Origin: JAXDBV01 sp034678415
GTDB taxonomy: Bacteria; Bacteroidota; Bacteroidia; Bacteroidales; VadinHA17
Reading direction: 5' to 3'
Assembly (NCBI GenBank): GCA_034678415.1
Contig: JAXDBV010000213.1
Span: 1 to 11,949, forward strand
DNA: 11,949 nt
Part shown: positions 6,968-11,949 of the stretch, piece by piece
Layout: every line of letters starts with the position of its first letter
Position numbering within the stretch: position 1 is the first letter of the stretch
Notes under the pieces: model-generated
What the model was told of the DNA's origin: nothing
What the model saw: only the letters and a program-made list of their open reading frames with translations
Databases searched by the model: none
Made by a program: the position numbers and the translations under genes

Positions 6968-8209
6968 ATGAAAAAAAGAATAATTGTAATCGGCGGTGGA
7001 TTTGCCGGATTGCAATTCATCAGGAACCTGAAAAAGGGATTATTTGAAATCACGCTCATTGACCGATTGAACCATCACCAGTTTCAGCCGCTGTTTTACC
7101 AGGTGGCCACCTCGCAGATTGAACCTTCCAGCATCTCCTTTCCGTTCAGAAGAATCTTCCGGAAGAGAAAGGATGTTGTCATCCGGTTGGCCGAGGTATA
7201 CTCCATTGATCCGTTAAAGAATATGATTACCACATCAGCCGGCAGTTTCCGCTATGATTACCTGGTGATCGCCACCGGGTGCCAAACCAATTTCTATGGT
7301 AATGAGACGGTAATGGAGAATGCGTTGGGCCTGAAAACCACCTATGAGGCTATAAAGATCAGGAACGTGATCCTGCAGAATTTCGAGAATATTCTCAATT
7401 CGGACGGGAAGGGGGAGAATGGCTTATACAATATCGTTATCGTGGGAGGGGGGCCAACAGGGGTAGAGCTGTCAGGCGCTTTTGCTGAAATAAAAAGGGA
7501 CATTCTTCCCGGGGATTACCCGGGAATAGACATCTCCCGGCTCCGGATCATTCTTCTGGAAGGAGGTCCCCATACCCTGGGCACCATGAGCGATATGGCA
7601 AAACGAACCTCGGAGAAATACCTGAAAGACCTTGGTGTGGTCCTGAAAACCGGGGTGTTTGTTCAGCATTACGACGGGCAACGGTTAGCCCTAAGCAACG
7701 GTGAAGTGCTGGAGAGCAGGAATGTAATATGGGCGGCCGGTGTCACCGGAAACATCCTGAAGGGATTATCCCCAATGGTGATCACAAAAACCAACCGTAT
7801 CAGGGTTGACAGGATAAATAAAGTGATAGGCTATGAGAATCTATATGCCATTGGCGACATAGCATACATGGAGACTCCCAGGTATCCGGCCGGACACCCG
7901 CAGGTGGCCAATGTGGCCATCAACCAGGGGAGAAACCTTGCCCGTACCTTTCATACCTTTTTGAACGGGGGGAAAGCAAATGAATATGAGTACAGGGACC
8001 TGGGCTCTATGGCAACGATCGGGAGGAACAAAGCAGTGGTCGATCTGCCTTTCTTGAGATTTAAAGGCTATTTTGCATGGTATGTATGGATGTTCCTACA
8101 CCTGATGCTGATACTTAGCGTGAGGAACAAACTGATCATCTTTATCAACTGGGCATGGAATTATATTACCAGGAACAGTTCCCTGCGCCTAATTCTTAAA
8201 GAACATTAA
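6968..8209 (+). CDS. ndh: Type II NADH:quinone oxidoreductase (NDH-2)
   Basis: This single-subunit FAD enzyme oxidises NADH and reduces membrane quinone without pumping protons. The protein is 413 residues, typical for the family. The FAD-binding dinucleotide fold begins with VIGGGFAGL at 7-15, the NAD-binding fold carries VGGGPTGVELSG at 159-170, and NLYAIGDIA at 291-299 supplies the flavin-contacting Asp297. PQVANVAINQGRNLA at 311-325 corresponds to the quinone-side motif AxxxxQG. The hydrophobic, aromatic C-terminus (about 364-400) should form the amphipathic membrane anchor. The two glycine-rich folds and the membrane tail favour NDH-2 over sulfide:quinone reductase, whose redox cysteines are absent. 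The gene diverges from pncA and is followed by the hemerythrin gene after 63 bases. A weak -7-like TAGTTCTG lies at 6933-6940. The quinol it makes is a substrate for qNOR. Confidence 0.95.
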   Translation: MKKRIIVIGGGFAGLQFIRNLKKGLFEITLIDRLNHHQFQPLFYQVATSQIEPSSISFPFRRIFRKRKDVVIRLAEVYSIDPLKNMITTSAGSFRYDYLVIATGCQTNFYGNETVMENALGLKTTYEAIKIRNVILQNFENILNSDGKGENGLYNIVIVGGGPTGVELSGAFAEIKRDILPGDYPGIDISRLRIILLEGGPHTLGTMSDMAKRTSEKYLKDLGVVLKTGVFVQHYDGQRLALSNGEVLESRNVIWAAGVTGNILKGLSPMVITKTNRIRVDRINKVIGYENLYAIGDIAYMETPRYPAGHPQVANVAINQGRNLARTFHTFLNGGKANEYEYRDLGSMATIGRNKAVVDLPFLRFKGYFAWYVWMFLHLMLILSVRNKLIIFINWAWNYITRNSSLRLILKEH

Positions 8210-8212
8210 CCA

Positions 8213-8244
8213 TTGTCAGATATTCTTACCATTCAGTAATTTTA
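8213..8244 (+). promoter_or_regulatory. Possible promoter of the hemerythrin gene
   Basis: TTG at 8213-8215 is followed after 21 bases by TAATTTTA at 8237-8244, one base off TAnnTTTG. It lies entirely between ndh and the hemerythrin gene, so the latter may have its own promoter as well as read-through from ndh. The region is AT-rich, so a chance match is possible. Confidence 0.3.
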
Positions 8245-8260
8245 TTAACTTTAAATCACA

Positions 8261-8266
8261 AGGAGG
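8261..8266 (+). promoter_or_regulatory. Strong Shine-Dalgarno site of the hemerythrin gene
   Basis: AGGAGG sits 6 bases before the ATG at 8273, and the match extends to AGGAGGTG. This is a near-perfect anti-16S complement. It fixes the start codon, and it stands out because other genes in the window lack such a site, as is normal in Bacteroidota. Confidence 0.7.
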
Positions 8267-8272
8267 TGTAAC

Positions 8273-8818
8273 ATGGAAAAAGCCAGCCAGGATTTAATGC
8301 ACGAACATGAACTGATTCTCGTCGCATTGGATGTGATTGAGAAGATGGTTGAAAATGTGAAAAGCAACAAAGGATCCGATATTGACGATATTGAACGTGT
8401 CATAGGATTCCTGAAGGTGTTTGCCGACAAGTGCCACCATGGCAAGGAAGAGGAATATTTGTTTCCCGCCATGGAGGAAGCAGGGGTTCAGAAACAGAAC
8501 GGGCCGATAGGCATTATGCTTGAACAGCACAGGAAGGGCCGCGAACTGGTTAAACAGATGGAGCGTTCCATAACCAACCGCATCCTCGATGAAGAAACAT
8601 TTGCCGAATCTGCCACGGCGTACGTTTCTCTCCTAAGATATCACATTGACAAGGAAGACAATCTCTTCTTCCCGTTGTGTGATGAAAAGCTCACGGAGCA
8701 AAAACAGAAGGAACTGTTACGGAATTTTGAGGAAATAGAAAAAAATGTGATCGGCGTGGGTGTGCATGAAGAACTTCACACATTGCTCGGACGATTCAGC
8801 AAAAAATATCTGTCGTAA
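8273..8818 (+). CDS. Hemerythrin HHE-domain protein
   Basis: This is a soluble four-helix-bundle protein that should bind a non-heme diiron centre. Its 181 residues have the HHE ligand pattern: His10 or His12 in MHEHE on helix 1, His56 and Glu60 in HHGKEEE on helix 2, His86 in EQHRKGR on helix 3, and His124 and Glu128 in YHIDKEDN on helix 4. Relatives bind O2 or NO or repair iron-sulfur clusters (the RIC/YtfE/ScdA group is the best studied), but this protein lacks the N-terminal ScdA domain, so its role cannot be assigned by motif alone. A C-terminal segment after the bundle (about 150-181) adds His165 and His169 in VHEELHTLLG. The gene follows ndh on the same strand. A role in O2 or NO sensing, storage or scavenging fits the nearby NO reductase, but that is inference. 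Confidence 0.9.
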   Translation: MEKASQDLMHEHELILVALDVIEKMVENVKSNKGSDIDDIERVIGFLKVFADKCHHGKEEEYLFPAMEEAGVQKQNGPIGIMLEQHRKGRELVKQMERSITNRILDEETFAESATAYVSLLRYHIDKEDNLFFPLCDEKLTEQKQKELLRNFEEIEKNVIGVGVHEELHTLLGRFSKKYLS

Positions 8819-8944
8819 CAGTTTAATACCGGTACCATCTTTTGAAGCCACATACCGGCACCAGGTTTATTGCTGTCTGAAGATGCTCCCAATGTGTGCT
8901 TCCCCCTTTATTCCATCGAGTAGGATGAATCAGGAGAACCGGTT

Positions 8945-9076
8945 ATGAATCCGTACTGTCTTGTCGCTACGGTCCTGGCACCAACCGGATGGCCGTTACA
9001 GGAAAGAAGTATTATTAGAAGCGCGGGTCATCAGCGACGTGACCAGACAGGAAGTACCGGAGGATCAGATAATTAG
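8945..9076 (+). CDS. Possible small protein of 43 residues, unrecognised
   Basis: An ATG at 8945 preceded by AGGAGA (8932-8937, 7 bases before it) opens a 43-codon frame that stops with TAG. The product begins MNPYCLVATVLAPTGWPL and becomes polar and basic after that. It has no family motif, no clear membrane segment and no signal peptide cleavage site that I can call. The good ribosome-binding-site match is the only positive sign; a chance frame is as likely. Confidence 0.15.
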   Translation: MNPYCLVATVLAPTGWPLQERSIIRSAGHQRRDQTGSTGGSDN

Positions 9077-9087
9077 CAGCGCTTCTG

Positions 9088-9116
9088 TGCCGGGATGGGG
9101 TTCATCCCCTGTGGCA
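9088..9116. other. Intergenic hairpin
   Basis: GGGATG (9092-9097) and CATCCC (9103-9108) form a 6-bp stem with a 5-base loop. An outer TGCC/GGCA pair (9088-9091 and 9113-9116) can extend it across a 4-base bulge. No T tract follows on either strand, so it is not a classical intrinsic terminator. It could still end transcripts of the two converging genes or be incidental. Confidence 0.25.
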
Positions 9117-9146
9117 GCAGAGATGAAGCGTGAGGGGATGGATTTC

Positions 9147-9917
9147 CTAAAGCCCTTCGTACCAACCCAGTCCGAAAAGAGCAAAGTCATATTTAACCGG
9201 ATCGGTGGCGTCAAGCTCTCTTAATGCCAGGTCGAGTTCATTGACAGCCCCGGCATCATTCATGTTCCTGTGCAGCAACCCGAGCTTTCTTGCCACCCTG
9301 CCGGAATGAACATCCAGCGGGCAGGAAAGTTTGGATGGTGAAACGGAGGTCCATATACCGGGATCAACGCCACTCCTGTCTTTCCTGATCATCCATCGTA
9401 AGAAAAGGTTCATCCTTTTTGCCGCCGATCCTTTTAAAGGGTCGGGGATATGTTTTGCAATTCGTTGCGTATGAGGTGCCTCAAAAAACAGTTCCCTGAA
9501 CCGGTGAATGGCCGGTTGCATGGAAGTGCCGGTCTGGTATAATCTGAAAATGCCTTCCAACCCGTTCTTTGACTGGTAGATACGCTTCAGAGATTTTATA
9601 AAAAAGATCAGGTCATCTGATTGAAATGTCCTGTGTATCACACCTCTGATTTTTTGCAGGTCGTTCTCTTTGTGATGCAAAACAAAATCAAAGGGTGAGT
9701 ATTCCAGGAAGGCTATCATACGTTTCGCACTTGTGACAATCGTTTCCCGCCTGCCCCAGGCAATGGTGGCGGTTAGGAATCCTGCTATCTCAATGTCTTC
9801 CTTTCGCTGAAAAAGATGAGGTATACTGACGGGATCATCCCTGAAATAGGACCACCGGTTATACATGTCAACCTTCTCATCCAGGAACAGCTTCAGGTCT
9901 TTTTTATTCAGCCTCAT
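9147..9917 (-). CDS. TIGR02757/DUF2400 family protein
   Basis: This 256-residue cytosolic protein belongs to the TIGR02757 (DUF2400) family, common in Bacteroidota and of unknown function. Recognisable features are FLTATIAWGRRETI at 47-60, KRMNLFLRWMIR at 167-178 followed by DPGIW, PLDVHSGRVARKLGL at 200-214, and DPVKYDFALFGLG at 239-251 close to the C-terminus. Length is normal for the family, and the start ATG at 9917 gives a typical N-terminus. The central block resembles the helix-hairpin-helix plus catalytic-Asp region of endonuclease III-type DNA glycosylases, where VDTHIFRV carries the catalytic Asp; Asp202 would be the counterpart. No four-cysteine iron-sulfur loop is present at the C-terminus. 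A DNA-repair-like activity is inference only. The gene is divergent from trmN6, separated by 143 bases. Confidence 0.88.
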   Translation of the reverse strand: MRLNKKDLKLFLDEKVDMYNRWSYFRDDPVSIPHLFQRKEDIEIAGFLTATIAWGRRETIVTSAKRMIAFLEYSPFDFVLHHKENDLQKIRGVIHRTFQSDDLIFFIKSLKRIYQSKNGLEGIFRLYQTGTSMQPAIHRFRELFFEAPHTQRIAKHIPDPLKGSAAKRMNLFLRWMIRKDRSGVDPGIWTSVSPSKLSCPLDVHSGRVARKLGLLHRNMNDAGAVNELDLALRELDATDPVKYDFALFGLGWYEGL

Positions 9918-10060
9918 CTCTGTATTTTTAACACGGTAAAATTAAACATTAATGATGATTGTCTGCAACGGGGCTGACCGTTCATGAATCGGGTACAGCT
10001 TCGTTCCGGCAGGTGGCAATCACAGTCCGGATTTAATGAGGCTTAATCAACGGTCTTCGC

Positions 10061-10771
10061 ATGTCGCACACAGAGTTTCGTTTCAGGCAGTTTGTCGTAC
10101 GGCAGGATGCTGCGGTGATGAAGGTGACCACCGATGGGGTGTTGCTCGGGGCATGGTCATACACCGGTGGTGTCATGCGTATCCTTGATGTGGGCACGGG
10201 CACCGGACTTTTAGCCCTCATGCTGGCCCAGCGAACCGGTGCACAGATCGATGCGGTGGAGATTGACCATGCTTCGGCCTTGCAGGCTGAAGAAAATGTG
10301 GCTTTGTCTCCATGGAAGGACAGGATCCGTATCATCTGCGATTCGTTCCAGTGCTTTGCTGGTACGTGTGATCAAAGGTATGATCTCATCGTTTCCAATC
10401 CTCCCTATTTTCGTGGTGCAAAACACTCCCTCACGAAGGGAAGCGCTACCGCTCGCCACGACAGGTGCCTGAAGTATGAGGAGCTCATCAGCGGTTCAAA
10501 GACTCTGCTGGCGCCCGGCGGTCGCATTTCCCTGATAATTCCCTTCAATATGAAAAAAATCCTAGTGAATATTGCACATGACAGTGGATTGTACCTCAGG
10601 AGGGAACTCATTGTAGCCACAACCCCGGGGACGACTCCCCGGCGTGCGCTCCTGGAATTCATGCCGGTGATGGGAGATATTATTAACGACCGGCTCAGCA
10701 TTCATGATAGTAAAGGCGGGTATACTGACGGTTACAGGAACCTGACCTATGCCTTCTACCTTGCTTTCTGA
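10061..10771 (+). CDS. trmN6: tRNA1(Val) (adenine(37)-N6)-methyltransferase
   Basis: TrmN6 (E. coli YfiC) transfers a methyl group from S-adenosylmethionine to N6 of A37 in tRNA1(Val), next to the anticodon. The 236-residue protein starts with FRFRQFVVRQDAAVMKVTTD followed by GVLLGAW, the family N-terminal signature. SAM-binding motif I is DVGTGTGLLALMLAQR at 43-58, the acidic ribose-binding position is Glu67 in VEIDH, and the catalytic N6-methyltransferase motif NPPYF is at 113-117. ARHDRCLKYEEL at 131-142 is another family feature, and LLAPGGRISLIIP at 149-161 forms the later strand. The start at 10061 matches the family. The 3' end overlaps the convergent saccharopine dehydrogenase gene by 16 bases. 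NPPY also occurs in the ribosomal-protein and release-factor methylases, but the N-terminal block points to TrmN6. Confidence 0.93.
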   Translation: MSHTEFRFRQFVVRQDAAVMKVTTDGVLLGAWSYTGGVMRILDVGTGTGLLALMLAQRTGAQIDAVEIDHASALQAEENVALSPWKDRIRIICDSFQCFAGTCDQRYDLIVSNPPYFRGAKHSLTKGSATARHDRCLKYEELISGSKTLLAPGGRISLIIPFNMKKILVNIAHDSGLYLRRELIVATTPGTTPRRALLEFMPVMGDIINDRLSIHDSKGGYTDGYRNLTYAFYLAF

Positions 10772-11949
10772 TCCAGCTTGATGCCTGCTGACTCGGGGAG
10801 GCCATGCTCCTCGGTTAGGGTGATCCCCAGTTCCAGGAGTTCATCCAGCACGGGATGATAGATAGCCGGGAGTGTGGGACGATGCACCCCTTTCAGCCCT
10901 ATGTCACCATCAAGGATCATCCGGACGGCGATGGCTGCGGGCAATGATACAGTGCGGGCTACCGAGGTGTTGGTGGCCGGTGTGCCGAAATCGAGCAGCC
11001 GGCTGATAATCACTTCCTTCCGGCCGTCATCAAAACCGGCCACGAAGGTGTGCTGCATCACGATCATATCATGCTCATTCCTGCCCAGCTCCATCTTCCG
11101 TATCATGAGATCGGAAGTGACCTCGAAAGGTGAATCTTCTTCACGCCCGACCGGTGTATCATCGAACATTCCCAGCCACTGCAATGCCTTCATTGCATGG
11201 GCATCGGGGGAGATGTTCAGTTTTGTCGCCACCTTTTCACGGATACCGGTTGCATCAGAAAATCCGCAGAGCTGCGCCACCATGCCGGCATAGGTTCTTC
11301 CTGTCAGGGGAATCTTGTCGTAGCTGATAAGCTTCAGTTGCTTCATCACATCGATGGTTTCACACCATCCCGGCAAGCGGAACGTGCCCCTGTACATGGT
11401 GAGTACCTCGGGTATTCCGTAAATATCGATGTAAGAAACGGCATCGCGGTTGGGATAGAATTCAAGGGTACCTATTCCGGGGAAGTCCACAGAACTGGGA
11501 TTCCTGAAGAGGCGTTCGGTGGGGATGTTTACTGTTTTACCGTCTTTCAGGTACTTGCCGTCGTTGTTTCCGGCCATAATTACACCCCTGGGGCTCCACG
11601 AGAATTTGTACCTGAAAGGATTATCGGCCGCCTCGGGTGCCGGCAGGGCGCCGGTTATCGAGTAGAACTCGAGGATCTTTCCTCCCTTATGGTGCACCTG
11701 ATCAATGATCTTCATGGCCGACATATGGTCAATGCCGGGATCAACACCTATCTCGTTCAGGATAATGATTCCGGCTCGCCTGGCAGCCTCATCCAATGCC
11801 TGCATTTCTGGTTTGACGTACGAGGTGGTAACCATGTTCTTTTTACACCTGATGCAGGTTTCCGCCACCACGATGTGGTGAACATAGGGCAACAGGCTGA
11901 CCACCATATCATGCGATGATACCATTTCTTGCAACTTATCCGTATCATC
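10756..11949 (-). CDS. Saccharopine dehydrogenase (glutamate-forming, Lys9-like) family protein, 5' end missing
   Basis: The frame is open to the right edge and stops with TAG at 10756-10758, leaving 397 visible residues. The true start lies beyond the window; the in-frame TTG at 11934 falls inside the domain and is not the start. Missing sequence should be about 50-60 residues holding the glycine-rich NAD(P)-binding loop. The visible part begins in the Rossmann domain with HDMVVSLLPY, then MVTTSYVKPEM and NEIGVDPGIDHM (65-76), all strong features of Lys9 and of the saccharopine dehydrogenase domain of mammalian AASS. Later blocks include SITGALPAPEAADNPFRYKF and SWSPRGV. In eukaryotes the enzyme interconverts saccharopine with aminoadipate semialdehyde and glutamate. 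In bacteria, homologues may act in lysine catabolism or on other opine-like or polyamine adducts, so the substrate here is uncertain. It converges on trmN6 with a 16-base overlap. Confidence 0.88.
   Translation of the reverse strand, partial: DDTDKLQEMVSSHDMVVSLLPYVHHIVVAETCIRCKKNMVTTSYVKPEMQALDEAARRAGIIILNEIGVDPGIDHMSAMKIIDQVHHKGGKILEFYSITGALPAPEAADNPFRYKFSWSPRGVIMAGNNDGKYLKDGKTVNIPTERLFRNPSSVDFPGIGTLEFYPNRDAVSYIDIYGIPEVLTMYRGTFRLPGWCETIDVMKQLKLISYDKIPLTGRTYAGMVAQLCGFSDATGIREKVATKLNISPDAHAMKALQWLGMFDDTPVGREEDSPFEVTSDLMIRKMELGRNEHDMIVMQHTFVAGFDDGRKEVIISRLLDFGTPATNTSVARTVSLPAAIAVRMILDGDIGLKGVHRPTLPAIYHPVLDELLELGITLTEEHGLPESAGIKLDQKAR

Larger units (their letters stand above)
8819..9146. other. 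328-base stretch with no convincing gene
   Basis: This region separates the 3' ends of the hemerythrin gene and the DUF2400 gene. It holds a small open frame (8945-9076), the hairpin at 9088-9116, and another weak frame starting at a TTG (8961) that runs into the antisense side of the DUF2400 gene. None resembles a protein family I know. I see no clear terminator directly after the hemerythrin stop. Confidence 0.5.

Noticed and set aside
8961..9224. An 87-codon rightward frame before and overlapping the DUF2400 gene
   Set aside because: It starts with TTG, lacks a ribosome-binding site and family features, and its end is antisense to the conserved C-terminus of the DUF2400 protein.
11197..11919. 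A 240-codon open frame antisense to the saccharopine dehydrogenase gene
   Set aside because: It lies entirely within a gene with strong family motifs on the other strand and its product shows no family features. It is a codon-bias shadow.

Overview
The window reads like a chromosomal segment from a member of the Bacteroidota (Bacteroidales or a close relative). I infer this from the protein set, from weak or absent Shine-Dalgarno sequences before most starts, and from several matches to the Bacteroidota promoter core (TTG, about 20 bases, TAnnTTTG). Base composition looks moderate and even throughout. I see no IS element, phage gene, CRISPR array, tRNA or rRNA. The lineage call comes from protein character and promoter style only, not from a marker gene.

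Layout, left to right. (1) The last 57 codons of a LolD-type ABC transporter ATPase, running in from the left edge. (2) A 273-base intergenic region with operator-like inverted repeats and a good -7 element, followed by a full-length quinol-dependent nitric oxide reductase (qNOR). (3) A class II fumarase on the opposite strand, tail to tail with qNOR and overlapping it by 4 bases. (4) A short divergent promoter region centred on a perfect 10-bp inverted repeat, then a DoxX-family membrane protein. (5) A leftward pair, pncA then pncB, for NAD salvage. (6) Divergent from these, a type II NADH dehydrogenase (ndh) and a hemerythrin-domain protein. (7) A 328-base stretch with no convincing gene. 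(8) A leftward TIGR02757/DUF2400 protein, a rightward trmN6 tRNA methyltransferase, and a leftward saccharopine dehydrogenase family protein cut by the right edge and overlapping trmN6 by 16 bases.

The genes from 450 to 8818 make a plausible working group, though this is inference. NDH-2 passes electrons from NADH to quinone, and qNOR takes quinol electrons to reduce NO to N2O. PncA and PncB rebuild the NAD pool. A hemerythrin-like diiron protein could bind O2 or NO or protect iron-sulfur centres. The fumarase is the iron-free class that NO and superoxide do not inactivate. The set is split over several transcription units, so co-regulation rather than a single operon would have to link it. 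The flanking genes (LolD, DUF2400, TrmN6, saccharopine dehydrogenase) look like ordinary housekeeping or metabolic genes.

I did not find a clearly new defence or mobile system. The best leads are the two inverted-repeat regions (332-356 and 4141-4168), the respiratory/NO-stress neighbourhood, and the endonuclease III-like motif in the DUF2400 protein.
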